Below are positions 18,617 through 27,750 of a stretch of DNA of 64,000 nucleotides, piece by piece. The stretch lies in contig AP018180.1 in NCBI GenBank assembly GCA_002368155.1, forward strand, positions 3,412,719 through 3,476,718. The letters are read 5' to 3'. The stretch's first letter is position 1, and each line of letters starts with the position of its first letter. The position numbers and the translations under genes were made by a program. The notes under the pieces are model-generated. The model did no database searches and was not told the origin of the DNA. It was given only the letters and a program-made list of their open reading frames with translations. Source of the DNA: Nostoc carneum NIES-2107 (GTDB taxonomy: Bacteria; Cyanobacteriota; Cyanobacteriia; Cyanobacteriales; Nostocaceae).

Positions 18617-18989
18617 AATAACTGTTTGTAGTAACTATATTTAGTATCTCAAATTTTATATTGAATCAGCATAATTAGAATATTATGCTGATTTTTTAAT
18701 GACTCAATAAAATTTAATGAAATAAAGTTCCAAAAAAGGTTTAGTTTTATCTTAATTACAAGTACTTTTGGTTTTTCTGGGAGTTAAGAATTAAATATAT
18801 GTGCTTTTTATACGTTTCAACTATTTTCATTATGCAAATAGCATCCGAAAAATGTAATTTTTATGTCTCATAAATGCTTAGTTTATTTGCATACATCGTT
18901 ATTTTTTCTGGTTATTATGTACATATAAATCAAAGTTTGTTTGATTTATAAATGACAATGAAAACAAGTAAACACTGGAGTTAGAACAA
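18617..18989. other. Intergenic between lanM and the first precursor, 373 bases
   Basis: It begins with a strong terminator (18664-18697) and is otherwise very AT-rich. The terminator implies that the precursor peptides have their own promoter in this stretch. Confidence 0.5.
18664..18697 (+). terminator. Rho-independent terminator after lanM
   Basis: AATCAGCATAAT pairs perfectly with ATTATGCTGATT across a 6-base loop and is followed by T residues. It lies 48 bases after the lanM stop. Confidence 0.8.
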
Positions 18990-19169
18990 ATGGCTAATAT
19001 CAAAGTAAATGAATTACTACATCTCAGCCTAACTGGTAGTGAATTATTTAATGATTCAGAAAGCTTTTTAACTGAACTGAGCGATGAAACCGAACAAATG
19101 GGAGTAATTGGTGGTGCTTGCAACTGTTGTTGGTTCACCTCATGGAGCAAGTACTGTAAAACAGTTTAA
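18990..19169 (+). CDS. Lanthipeptide precursor peptide LanA1, 59 aa
   Basis: This short ORF has a 43-residue leader nearly identical to the next gene's: it starts MANIKVNELLHLSLTGSELF, continues NDSESFLTELSDETEQMG and ends VIGGA. The core after the Gly-Gly site is CNCCWFTSWSKYCKTV, with four Cys (44, 46, 47, 56) and four Ser/Thr (50, 51, 53, 58). A GGAG motif (18977-18980) lies 9 bases upstream of the ATG. A conserved leader with a divergent Cys-rich core is typical of CCG-LanM substrates. The C39 exporter downstream could cut after Gly-Gly. Confidence 0.88.
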   Translation: MANIKVNELLHLSLTGSELFNDSESFLTELSDETEQMGVIGGACNCCWFTSWSKYCKTV

Positions 19170-19301
19170 TTTCATAATTAGAGATACTATTTTTTTGTTA
19201 AGGTACCTCTAATAGAACATTCTATAGTGCTTATAAATTAGAATAATATATTTTTAATTTATAAGTCATGCTAACAACCAAGAATTACTGGAGAGTAAAA
19301 A

Positions 19302-19493
19302 ATGGCTAATATCAATGTCAACGATTTATTGCATCTCAATTTAATTGGCAGTGATTTATTGAACGATTCAGAAAGCTTTTTGACTGAACTGAGCGATGAA
19401 AGCGAGCAAATGGGAATAATCGGTGGTGCTTGTAAGTTGCTGAGCTTGATTTGTTGTAACTGTACCTATGTTACAGAACATGTTATAGAATAA
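19302..19493 (+). CDS. Lanthipeptide precursor peptide LanA2, 63 aa
   Basis: The leader (residues 1-43, MANINVNDLLHLNLIGSDLL then NDSESFLTELSDESEQMG then IIGGA) closely matches LanA1. The core is CKLLSLICCNCTYVTEHVIE, with four Cys (44, 51, 52, 54) but only three Ser/Thr (48, 55, 58). Both cores place a Cys immediately after GGA. A GGAG site (19290-19293) precedes the ATG. A terminator hairpin follows at 19578. With Cys exceeding Ser/Thr, at least one thiol must stay free or form a disulfide. Confidence 0.9.
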   Translation: MANINVNDLLHLNLIGSDLLNDSESFLTELSDESEQMGIIGGACKLLSLICCNCTYVTEHVIE

Positions 19494-19577
19494 CAATATT
19501 ACAAGATAATTGGTTGTAAAAGCAACACAATTATTTTGCTTTCAGCTCCTATATAGGCTGTTAAAATATTAAGAAAT

Positions 19578-19624
19578 ATAGCCAGCAACTTCTTATTTAG
19601 GATGAACTGCTGGCTATTTTATTG
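19578..19624 (+). terminator. Terminator after the precursor peptides
   Basis: ATAGCCAGCA pairs with TGCTGGCTAT around a loop of about 20 bases, followed by TTTTATTG. It sits between the convergent lanA2 and ppiC-like genes and likely ends the precursor transcript. Confidence 0.7.
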
Positions 19625-19648
19625 TTAATTTAAATCCAGAACAAGTCT

Positions 19649-20401
19649 CTATTCTAAATGTTTAACCACCTCAAATTTTGCCACTTCTTGTTTCACCCAA
19701 TCTGTAAAGAATTCTGATATAAGTTGATAACGCAAGTTATCACTCAATTCGGGTGTAATAATCTCTTCTACCATAATCAAATGTACGCCCTTAGACGTAA
19801 TAATAGGCTTGAGAAGTTGAGGTGGTTTGGCGGCAAACACAGCAGCCGAGATTTCTGGGTTTAGATTCTTACGATTAACTTTTCCTCGATATCCACATTT
19901 GCGACGTAATTCTGTATCTTGGATGTACTGATTAGCTACATCATAAAAACTAGTTTCACCTTCCTTAATGGTATAAAACAACTCCATTGCTAAATCTTCA
20001 TCATCCAAGATAACTTCGTATATTACCGCACCAGCATAGTCTAGTTGATTTTCAAAAAAATATGGTTCTACTTTATCTGCAAATAAATGTTGAGCCAACT
20101 TATTAGCAAACAAATTAGCTTGTACTATTTCTTCAAAATCATCCAGAGAAAGAGCATGTTTTTCTAACCATCTCCATGTATCTTCCGAACTTTCAAGTTT
20201 ATTCATTAATCGGAAATTATCTGCTGCTTTTTGCAGTTCTTCAGTCTCTACTTGAATCCCCATCTCTGATACAGTGGTTTCAATTATTTTATGGGTAATA
20301 ATCTTTTCAATTAAATCAGGAATGTGACGGTATTGTTTGAGAATATGCAGAATATCTTGGTTGCTGATTGTGATGGGTTGTAACATAATTTTGCTCCACA
20401 A
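19649..20401 (-). CDS. PpiC-type peptidylprolyl isomerase of the export locus
   Basis: This 250-residue protein has a SurA-like helical N-terminal region (residues 1-120) and a parvulin domain (about 130-225) with ELRRKCGYRGKVNRKNLNPEISAAVFAAKPPQLLKPIITSKGVHLIMVEE, in which the GYRG and KGVHLI segments are family hallmarks. Parvulins of this kind often accompany cyanobacterial peptide exporters. The protein lacks an obvious signal peptide, so it may act on substrates before export. The first residues (MWSKIM) may not be used; MLQPIT at 20383 is an alternative start. It is the last gene of the minus-strand export set. Confidence 0.88.
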   Translation of the reverse strand: MWSKIMLQPITISNQDILHILKQYRHIPDLIEKIITHKIIETTVSEMGIQVETEELQKAADNFRLMNKLESSEDTWRWLEKHALSLDDFEEIVQANLFANKLAQHLFADKVEPYFFENQLDYAGAVIYEVILDDEDLAMELFYTIKEGETSFYDVANQYIQDTELRRKCGYRGKVNRKNLNPEISAAVFAAKPPQLLKPIITSKGVHLIMVEEIITPELSDNLRYQLISEFFTDWVKQEVAKFEVVKHLE

Positions 20402-20442
20402 ATAACTGACAGTTACACAAATATCGGGTGAGCTATTAAGTT

Positions 20443-21951
20443 TTAGCTTCCTTGTTGTAACTGTTTGAATGGGTCTAGTAAAAAGTCAATAATTCGACGC
20501 TGACGCACAATTACTTCTGCGGTTGCTGTATCGCCAGGACGTAAAGGTGTACATTTATTTTTACTAGGAATACAATTACTTTTCAGGGCAATTTCTAAAT
20601 TATATGCAGCAATTTTTCCATTAGGTGTATCAATTTCTGATGTAGTTGGAGAAATCTCTAATAACTCGCCTTCAATAATTCCATAATCTTGAAAAGGATA
20701 GGCATCAAATTTTAGTTTTACTGGCAATCCTTTGCGTAAAGAACCACTTTCAGATGTAGGCATTTGTGCGCGAATAATTAACGGTGAATTTTCGGGAGCA
20801 ATTTCTGCAACCATTGTTCCAGGTTGAACAACTGCACCAGGACGCTGAATTGGGAGTTGAAATACTCTCCCAGCAATGGGAGATTTTAATATTCGTTGCT
20901 GTAATTGCAATTGCAAGCTGTTAATTTGACTATTAGTTTGAGCAATTTCTGCTTGTAAGGTGGTCGTTTCTGTGTCTAAATTTTTTAATTGCTCCTCACT
21001 TTTGAGTACAGCTAGTTTTCCTGAATGAGTTAATGCTTGATAACTACGTTTTTGTTCCTTTAAGCGCAAATATGCTTGTTCAATTTCTGCCTTGGCTTGG
21101 CGAATTGTACGCTGATAGCTACTCTGCTGTTCGGCTAGGCGAAGATTGGCTTGTTTGATATCGGATTTGCTTTGTTCGTATAATCTCTGCCTGTCTTTGG
21201 CGATATCTTGCTTATCAACAACATTAATTTCGGGAATAGCACCAGCTTGTTGAAGTTGGTTGTAGCGTTCTACTTCTCTTTGGGCGCTGGCTAGACTATT
21301 TTCTAATAATTTATTTGCCGTTTGAGTTTGTTCGATAGTTTGTCGTGCTTGATTAACTTGGGTAATTTTTTCGGTTTGTTGAATTTCGTAGGAGTTTTTT
21401 AAAGCCGTTAAATTTTGCTGGGCTTGCTCAATTTGGGCTTGTTTTTCTAACTCTTGAGCCTGATTTTGTTGGCGTTGAGTTGCTAAAGAGACGATGATTT
21501 GATTTTTCAGCAGATTTAATTGCGATCGCCTATTTAATTGTCCTTCTAATTTCTCCTTACTTTGGCGCAAATCAGACTTAACTAAGTCTGCATCTAATAT
21601 CATGACAGGTTCTCCAGGTTTGACTAGATCACCTTCTTTGACTGGGATAGATGTAACTGTCCCTGGTACAGCACTATCTAACTTAAATGTTTTACCTTTT
21701 GGCTCAAGTCTTCCCCTAGCTGTACCAGTTTCATCTATTTTCGATAACATCGCCCAAGGTAAAGCAATAGATATAAAACTGAGCAAAAAATACAACATAC
21801 CCCTAGTCCAAACTTGAGGTAAGCTATCTAGTAAATCTTTAGTGTATTCAGACAAATCATCAGGCAATTGATTGATGTTTGTAGATGATGTATCTGGCTG
21901 TTCGTAGTCATTGATGGTATTTGCTACTTCGCCGTTAAATATCTCGGACAT
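20443..21951 (-). CDS. HlyD-family membrane fusion protein (lanthipeptide exporter adaptor)
   Basis: The frame is open from 22041, but the first 30 codons look non-coding; the ATG at 21951 (MSEIFNGEVAN) gives 502 residues. One transmembrane helix near residues 55-75 (GMLYFLLSFISIALPWAML) is followed by a lipoyl-like half motif (PGTVTSIPVKEGDLVKPGEPVMILDADLV). A long Gln-rich coiled coil (about 130-350) precedes the second half (LKSPIAGRVFQLPIQRPGAVVQPGTMVAEIAPE) and the beta-barrel domain. It would bridge the ABC exporter to an outer-membrane TolC-like channel, which is not encoded here. Confidence 0.92.
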   Translation of the reverse strand: MSEIFNGEVANTINDYEQPDTSSTNINQLPDDLSEYTKDLLDSLPQVWTRGMLYFLLSFISIALPWAMLSKIDETGTARGRLEPKGKTFKLDSAVPGTVTSIPVKEGDLVKPGEPVMILDADLVKSDLRQSKEKLEGQLNRRSQLNLLKNQIIVSLATQRQQNQAQELEKQAQIEQAQQNLTALKNSYEIQQTEKITQVNQARQTIEQTQTANKLLENSLASAQREVERYNQLQQAGAIPEINVVDKQDIAKDRQRLYEQSKSDIKQANLRLAEQQSSYQRTIRQAKAEIEQAYLRLKEQKRSYQALTHSGKLAVLKSEEQLKNLDTETTTLQAEIAQTNSQINSLQLQLQQRILKSPIAGRVFQLPIQRPGAVVQPGTMVAEIAPENSPLIIRAQMPTSESGSLRKGLPVKLKFDAYPFQDYGIIEGELLEISPTTSEIDTPNGKIAAYNLEIALKSNCIPSKNKCTPLRPGDTATAEVIVRQRRIIDFLLDPFKQLQQGS

Positions 21952-22415
21952 AATGTCTTTTTTGGGGGAAATTTGCAATTGATGGCAATACTTGTCGGTT
22001 AAGGGTAAAAAGGGGAATGGTAAAAGGGAAATAAAAAACATTTAACCTTTTCCCCAAAGCCAATTTGGAGTTCAAAACTCTTAACCGATTAGTATTGAGT
22101 TTGATGCTTAAAAATACTTGCATATACCATTCCACTTAAATCTTGAGACAAATTAGCTGGATAGCGGGTTGAGCAATGCTAAACCCCTATGCAAAATCTA
22201 TCTATCAAGAATTTTGTAAATTGGTATAAGGAAGCGAATAGGGAATAAAGATGTAATAAAAACTTTTCAAAAATCAAACATTTGAAGATATCACGCTTGA
22301 CTGTGAAAGATGCTCTGTAGAAATCACAGTAATCATCAGTTGTAACTCTCAATCAGACTAGTTGAAATTTCCGAAGTGAGATATGCTGTAATTGTTCCAT
22401 TTTTCTCATCTCAAT
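21952..22415. other. Gap between exporter ABC gene and HlyD gene, 464 bases
   Basis: It contains the inverted copy of the dispersed hairpin repeat (22161-22231) plus AT-rich sequence. No gene is visible. The gap is unusually long for an operon and may hold a separate promoter for the adaptor gene. Confidence 0.45.
22161..22231 (-). repeat. Dispersed hairpin repeat, minus-strand copy
   Basis: Read on the minus strand it gives ATACCAATTT...ATAGATTTTGCATAGGGGTTTAGCATTGCTCAACCC, matching 12731-12801 at about 80 percent by eye, in the opposite orientation. Confidence 0.65.
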
Positions 22416-25139
22416 TTAAGCTGATGCATCCAACTGTTGTTGATTGAGATAGAAATAATGTCCGCGTTTACTCATCAATTCTTGGTGAGTTCCACTTTCA
22501 ATTAATACACCTTTATCTAAGACCAAAATTAAATCGGCATTTCTGACAGTGGAAAGACGATGAGCAATTACTAAGGTAGTTCTTCCCTTAAGAATTGTAT
22601 TAAAATTCTTCTGAATTATTCTTTCCGATTCAGTATCTAAATGGGAAGTTGCCTCATCTAAAATTAATAAGCGAGGATTACCTAACAAAGCTCTAGCTAT
22701 AGCGATTCTTTGTCTTTGTCCTCCTGAAAGCATTCCTCCGCCTTCACCAGTTTGAGTTTCATAGCCCATTGGTAATTTTTTAATGAACTCATCAGCACCA
22801 GCTTGAGTTGCGGCTGCAATGATTTCTTCTAATTTTGCACCTGGATTTCCTAAGCTAATATTGTCCCGAATTGTACCGCCAAATAAAAATGTATCTTGGT
22901 CAACTACTCCAACTTGTTGGCGTAAGGAACGCAAGGAAATAGTAGTAATATCGCATCCATCAATTAATATTTTGCCATCGCTAGGGGGATATAAGCCTAA
23001 AACTAACTTAGAAATGGTAGTTTTTCCCGAACCACTGCGTCCTACTAATGCTACCATCTGTCCGGGTTGAATATGAAAGCTGAGGTTTTCGATCACATTA
23101 GTATCACTTTCTGAGTGATAGCGAAAGGTGACATTTTCAAATTGGATGTCACCTTTAATTGCAGGTAAATTCTGTTTTATTTGCTTTTGTAAGTTTTCCT
23201 CTGGTTCGGCATCTAATACATCATTAATGCGTTCCATAGCAATTACAACTTCTTGCAGTTGGTTCCACAATACTGTTAAACGTTGGAAGGGCGCAATAAT
23301 CGTATTTAACAGCATATTAAATGCCACAAGCTGTCCAATTGTTAACTGATTTTGAATGACTAGATGCGCTCCAAACCATAGCATAGCTGTAGTGGCAATT
23401 GCTTGAATTGAATTGCTAAAAATTTGCAAGCGATTGCTAATAACTTCTCCAGAAAACCCAGTTTTAATGGCTTTGTGCAATAACTCTTCCCAATGCCAGC
23501 GTACTGTTTGTTCTACGGCTGTAGATTTCACTGTTCGCACCCCAGAAATAGCTTCAATTAAATAGCTACTTTCTTGGCTGTAAGCACTAAATATCTCACG
23601 GGAAATCTTCTTTAAAAAGGGTGTTGCAACCAAAGCTAGTAAAAAGAATGGCGGTACAATTAATAAAGCCAGTAATGCCATTTGCCAACTGTACCAAAAC
23701 ATTAATCCTACATAGATAAATACTGTGAGTAAATCTAAGAGGATTGATAAAGCTTCTCCAGACAGAAAGCGTTGAATTTTACGATTTTCTTGGACGCGAG
23801 AAATAATATCCCCAACATAACGCGTTTCAAAGAAACTTAGAGGAAGTTGCAAAGTATGACGGATAAATCCGACAATTAAAGCGACATCTAGCTTATTGGC
23901 AGTATGGTCTAGTAAATATTGCCGCAAACCTGTTAGTGCTACACGAAATAAACTAAAAATTAGCAATCCTAAACCTACAGCCGTTAAAGTTAACTCAGAA
24001 CGCTGCACCACCACTCTATCGAGAATAAACTGGGTAAATAAGGGGGTAATTAAGCCAAATATTTGGATAAACAAGGAAGCTAAAAAGACTTCTAGCAACA
24101 CCAAGCCGTGAGGTTTAATTAACTCAAAAAATTGCCAAAAAGGTGTTGTACTTTCTTCCGTATCTTTTAAAAGGGCTGTGGGTTGCAGTAGCAGTGCATA
24201 TCCAGTCCAATCTGCTTTAAATTCCCGATGAGTCAGGGTACGCTGACCAATGGCTGGGTCTGCAACTATGACATATTTATTGGTGATTTCATAGACGACT
24301 ATATAATGTTTGCCCTCCCAGTGAGCGATCGCAGGTAATTTTTGCTTGGCTAATTGGTCGAGACTGGCTTTTACGGGTCTTGTGTTAAATCCGATACTTT
24401 CGGCTGCAATTGATAACCCACGCAGAGATGCACCGTTGCGATCCACATTCGCAATATCTCGCAAAAAATTGACACTAAAACGCTTTCCCCAATAACGAGA
24501 CACCATCACCAAACAAGCTGCACCACAATCTGATGCACTCTGCTGGGCAAAATATGGATAGCTTTTGGTGACGCGTTGCCATAAATGCCCGACTCTTTGG
24601 GTAGGGTTGGGAAAGTAGGCTTTGCTAATCTGTTTCTGGGAATTATTGGCTGGTGGTGGGGAAGAACTGGTGACGGTTGGCTGTTCAACAAGCTGGGGAG
24701 ATGGGGGTTCACTGTCAGACTTAACAAATAGGGAATTTCTTGCTTGTGCTTGGGTGCGTAAATGTGCGTAAATTTGTGGATATTTGCCTATCAATGGTGA
24801 CAGTATTTCCCCATTCAAAAAAGCTAGGTGTAAATTAACACTGGCTCTGGCGGCATAAGCTTGAAAACCAGCCTCTCGAAACAAGGTAAATTCACCAAAT
24901 GATTGTCCTACTTCCAAAGTTGCAATCAATTCACCTGCATGATCGAGTAATCTGACTTTACCTGCAAGTACAATGTAGATACCTGGTTCAACATCTGTTC
25001 CTTGCCAAAATTTTCCTACCTTGGGAGTAAGATATTTAACTTGTTGAAGGCAGTGCTGTAAGTCTTCTGAGGAGAGGGAATCACCCAAGACACTGCATAG
25101 TTGCTGCATAGACAGCGACTCTGAGATATATTGCGCCAT
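22416..25139 (-). CDS. Peptidase-containing ABC exporter with N-terminal cyclic-nucleotide-binding domain
   Basis: The 907-residue protein has four parts. Residues 1-130 are a cNMP-binding-like barrel (GIYIVLAGKVRLLDHAGELIATLEVGQSFGE). A Pro/Ser linker leads to a C39 peptidase near 200-325, with catalytic Cys in SASDCGAACLV, His in HWEGKHYIVVYE and Asp in VADPAIGQR. A six-helix ABC membrane domain follows (about 345-625). The ATPase has Walker A GRSGSGKTT, signature LSGGQRQR and Walker B LLILDEATSHLD. C39 domains cut leaders after Gly-Gly, matching the GGA sites of LanA1 and LanA2. It starts 36 bases after the HTH gene and forms the core of the minus-strand export set. Confidence 0.95.
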   Translation of the reverse strand: MAQYISESLSMQQLCSVLGDSLSSEDLQHCLQQVKYLTPKVGKFWQGTDVEPGIYIVLAGKVRLLDHAGELIATLEVGQSFGEFTLFREAGFQAYAARASVNLHLAFLNGEILSPLIGKYPQIYAHLRTQAQARNSLFVKSDSEPPSPQLVEQPTVTSSSPPPANNSQKQISKAYFPNPTQRVGHLWQRVTKSYPYFAQQSASDCGAACLVMVSRYWGKRFSVNFLRDIANVDRNGASLRGLSIAAESIGFNTRPVKASLDQLAKQKLPAIAHWEGKHYIVVYEITNKYVIVADPAIGQRTLTHREFKADWTGYALLLQPTALLKDTEESTTPFWQFFELIKPHGLVLLEVFLASLFIQIFGLITPLFTQFILDRVVVQRSELTLTAVGLGLLIFSLFRVALTGLRQYLLDHTANKLDVALIVGFIRHTLQLPLSFFETRYVGDIISRVQENRKIQRFLSGEALSILLDLLTVFIYVGLMFWYSWQMALLALLIVPPFFLLALVATPFLKKISREIFSAYSQESSYLIEAISGVRTVKSTAVEQTVRWHWEELLHKAIKTGFSGEVISNRLQIFSNSIQAIATTAMLWFGAHLVIQNQLTIGQLVAFNMLLNTIIAPFQRLTVLWNQLQEVVIAMERINDVLDAEPEENLQKQIKQNLPAIKGDIQFENVTFRYHSESDTNVIENLSFHIQPGQMVALVGRSGSGKTTISKLVLGLYPPSDGKILIDGCDITTISLRSLRQQVGVVDQDTFLFGGTIRDNISLGNPGAKLEEIIAAATQAGADEFIKKLPMGYETQTGEGGGMLSGGQRQRIAIARALLGNPRLLILDEATSHLDTESERIIQKNFNTILKGRTTLVIAHRLSTVRNADLILVLDKGVLIESGTHQELMSKRGHYFYLNQQQLDASA

Positions 25140-25174
25140 GAAATTCTGAACTAGTACTTACTTTTTTTGCGTAT

Positions 25175-25777
25175 TTATTTTTCTGATTCCCAAAGAAAGA
25201 ATCCCGTAAGATTACGCGATTTTTCGGATTTAAGATCAGAAATCAAGATTTTTTGTCCTGCGGTTTTCTTGGTATGTTCACTCTGAGATGGAGTGGGTTT
25301 GGGGATGGTTGATAACCCCATTTGTTTGAGGATGCGTTTAAGATGGCGATCGCTAACTTCAATTCCCAATTCTTTCGCTAAATGCTTTCGCAACCAATTG
25401 ACTGTCCAGCGTCTAAACCCATAGCCACAATCCCTAGGACTTTGAGAAAGTAACTGTTGTAAGCGTTCCAAATATTCCTGATTAATTGCTTTTGGGCGAC
25501 CTAGAGGGCAATCTTGCCATTGGTGCGCCATCCCAGTACGCGCAATATGCATCCAATGTCGTGCTGTCGCCGGAGAACATTTTAATGTCTGACAAATTTC
25601 GGTTTGAGTTTTGCCCTCATCTGCCAACAACATAATTTCGATTCGCTGACGATAAGACTCAGGCAAATCATCTTGTAAATTTTTTTGCAGCTGCTTGTGC
25701 TGAAATGGTGTTAAATACTTACCTGTACCCATATTTGGGAGATTAACTTCAGGTTGCTCAAAATCGGTTGACATCAC
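25175..25777 (-). CDS. Helix-turn-helix protein (IS630-like HTH fold) heading the export operon
   Basis: The 200-residue protein has a central HTH (LADEGKTQTEICQTLKCSPATARHWMHIARTG, about residues 51-82) and a second winged-helix-like region (RWTVNWLRKHLAKELGIEVSDRHLKRILKQMGLS). Both resemble the DNA-binding half of IS630-type transposases, but no DDE catalytic domain follows. It may be a transcription factor for the exporter genes, with which it is probably co-transcribed (35-base gap). The basic, low-complexity C-terminal tail is unusual. A transposase remnant is the alternative. Confidence 0.75.
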   Translation of the reverse strand: MMSTDFEQPEVNLPNMGTGKYLTPFQHKQLQKNLQDDLPESYRQRIEIMLLADEGKTQTEICQTLKCSPATARHWMHIARTGMAHQWQDCPLGRPKAINQEYLERLQQLLSQSPRDCGYGFRRWTVNWLRKHLAKELGIEVSDRHLKRILKQMGLSTIPKPTPSQSEHTKKTAGQKILISDLKSEKSRNLTGFFLWESEK

Positions 25778-26265
25778 GGTATTTGGCTGTTGATTCCCTG
25801 TAGATTGACTGATAAACTTTTATGCACCCTGAGAGTTAAAGTAGAAATAACCGTAAAATTCGGTATATTCTAAGTTGTTTTTCGTACACTGCATAATGCA
25901 GACGTAAGTTTTTTTTGCCCAAAAGTCAATACTTTGGGAATTGATACTAGTAACTACACAGATAAGAAATTATTTTCCGTAAAGATTTTATTGAGTACAA
26001 TTAAGCGGGCAAATGCGCGATCGCACAGGATGGGGAAAGGGGGAAAGGTGAAAGGGGAAAGGGAAAATACAAAACCTTTCTCCGACTTCTGCAAGCAGTC
26101 TATGATTTAGGGCGTTTAGTCGCAAATGAGTTGAGGTCAATTACCAAACCCCAAATGACAAATGACCAATGACAAATGACAAATGACCAATAACCAATGA
26201 CCAATGACAAATGACAAATGACAACCGACATGGGATGCTTATTGAGCGATTAGTGAGATTTGCAG
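25778..26265. other. Intergenic with STRR repeats, 488 bases
   Basis: It separates the divergent HTH and thrB genes. A CTGCATAATGCAG palindrome lies near 25889-25901. Tandem TGACAAA/TGACCAA heptamers occupy about 26150-26222. Promoters for both genes must lie here but are not obvious. Confidence 0.5.
26150..26222. repeat. Short tandem heptamers (TGACAAA/TGACCAA type)
   Basis: About ten tandem AATGACAAATGACC-type units lie just upstream of thrB, the same family as the units before ureG. Confidence 0.8.
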
Positions 26266-27189
26266 ATGTCTGTTGTTTCTAGTGTCACTGTTACTGTTCC
26301 CGCCACCACTGCTAACTTAGGGCCTGGTTTTGACTGCATTGGTGCAGCTTTAACGCTGTATAACAAAGTTAAGTTTACACGTCTGGATACAGGCGGGTTA
26401 ATTATTCAGGTCACAGGTAAAGAAGCAGAAGGGGTAAACACTGATGAAAGTAATCTGCTCTATCAAGCCTTTGTCAAGTTATATCAACATATAGAGCAGA
26501 TACCGCCGAGTGTGAAAATTGAGATTGATTTAGGTGTACCTTTGGCGCGGGGTTTGGGTAGTTCCGCGACAGCAATTGTTGGTGGGTTGGTTGCGGCTAA
26601 TCAATTGGCTGGCGAACCACTCTCTCAGTTGCAGGTGATGGAATTAGCGATCGCAATGGAAGGACATCCTGATAATGTGGTTCCTGCTTTGCTGGGGGGA
26701 TGTCGTCTAGCTGCTACCAGTGCTGAGGGTTGGGAAATTTGTGATGTTCCCTGGGATGAAAATGTTGTTCCCGTGGTAGCAATTCCTGATTTTGAACTTT
26801 CAACTCAAGAAGCGCGGCGGGTTCTCCCCACAGAGTTCAGCCGTGCAGATGCAATTTTTAATACCGCTCATTTGGGTTTATTGTTGCGGGGCTTGGCAAC
26901 TGGTAAGGGAGAATGGTTAAAGACGGCTTTGCAAGATAAGTTACATCAACCTTATCGTAAAGCTTTGATTCCTGGTTATGATGCTGTGAATCAAGCTGCT
27001 GTTGCTGCTGGTGCTTATGGCATGGTGATTAGTGGTGCAGGGCCGACATTGTTGGCTTTAGCAGATGCACAAAATTCTCAGGCTGTAGCAGTAGCGATGC
27101 AAGCTGCTTGGCAAACAGCAGGAATTACAGCTGATGTGCGATCGCTTTCTTTGGATAACCAAGGTGCAAGCAGCCTTAACGAAGGATAA
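26266..27189 (+). CDS. thrB: Homoserine kinase
   Basis: ThrB phosphorylates homoserine in threonine synthesis. The protein has the GHMP-kinase hallmarks: [21 protein letters not shown] at the N-terminus, the ATP-binding [21 protein letters not shown] near residue 89 and the C-terminal [17 protein letters not shown] motif. A TTG at 26260 would add two residues, but the ATG at 26266 (MSVVSSVTV) is preferred. The length of 307 is normal. The next gene begins 9 bases after its stop. Confidence 0.97.
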   Translation: MSVVSSVTVTVPATTANLGPGFDCIGAALTLYNKVKFTRLDTGGLIIQVTGKEAEGVNTDESNLLYQAFVKLYQHIEQIPPSVKIEIDLGVPLARGLGSSATAIVGGLVAANQLAGEPLSQLQVMELAIAMEGHPDNVVPALLGGCRLAATSAEGWEICDVPWDENVVPVVAIPDFELSTQEARRVLPTEFSRADAIFNTAHLGLLLRGLATGKGEWLKTALQDKLHQPYRKALIPGYDAVNQAAVAAGAYGMVISGAGPTLLALADAQNSQAVAVAMQAAWQTAGITADVRSLSLDNQGASSLNEG

Positions 27190-27198
27190 ATAGGAATT

Positions 27199-27708
27199 AT
27201 GCAGCAGATTCTCTCAGAAATAGCAGGGCTTCGCCAACAAATTCAGGTTCTCCAGCAAGAACGTGCTACTCTCACTATTAATAATGTAGTGTCGAGCGAG
27301 AATGATTCACCCATCGCCATAGCTGAAGCTTACCGTCGCTTTGCTAGGGAGAATCCGCAATTAGCCGTGGAACTCAAGGGAATTGATGATGCGATCGCAG
27401 CTTTAGAATCTCAGATAGACCAAAAACAAGCTGAGTTAGCTCGTTGGCAAACTGAATCTAAACGACTTACCCTAGAGCAACAGCTAGAAGAAGCGAGAAA
27501 TGTCGCACAGGTTCATGCTCAACGCATCAATCAACTTGCTGGAGAACTAGCCACAGAAATTCGCCTGTTAAAATCTTGCGCTGATGAGCTAAGTCCCTTG
27601 TATTGGCAGGTTTACTATAAACCATTTATTACTGGCTTTAAGACAATCTCAGTTCCTCATGTCCGTTCCGACGGCGATGTTTGGACAATTGTCAATCGCA
27701 TCGTCTAA
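27199..27708 (+). CDS. Conserved coiled-coil protein of unknown function, 169 aa
   Basis: I do not recognise this protein. Residues 1-30 and 55-125 are Gln/Glu/Leu-rich helices with coiled-coil character (IAGLRQQIQVLQQERATL; DDAIAALESQIDQKQAELARWQ). It ends with a compact non-coiled segment (YWQVYYKPFITGFKTISVPHVRSDGDVWTIVNRIV). An AGGAA ribosome site and a 9-base gap suggest co-transcription with thrB. No signal peptide or membrane helix is visible. Confidence 0.75.
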   Translation: MQQILSEIAGLRQQIQVLQQERATLTINNVVSSENDSPIAIAEAYRRFARENPQLAVELKGIDDAIAALESQIDQKQAELARWQTESKRLTLEQQLEEARNVAQVHAQRINQLAGELATEIRLLKSCADELSPLYWQVYYKPFITGFKTISVPHVRSDGDVWTIVNRIV

Positions 27709-27750
27709 GGGACTTCCAACTCAAAAAATATACTATCGCTTTTTTGGCAG

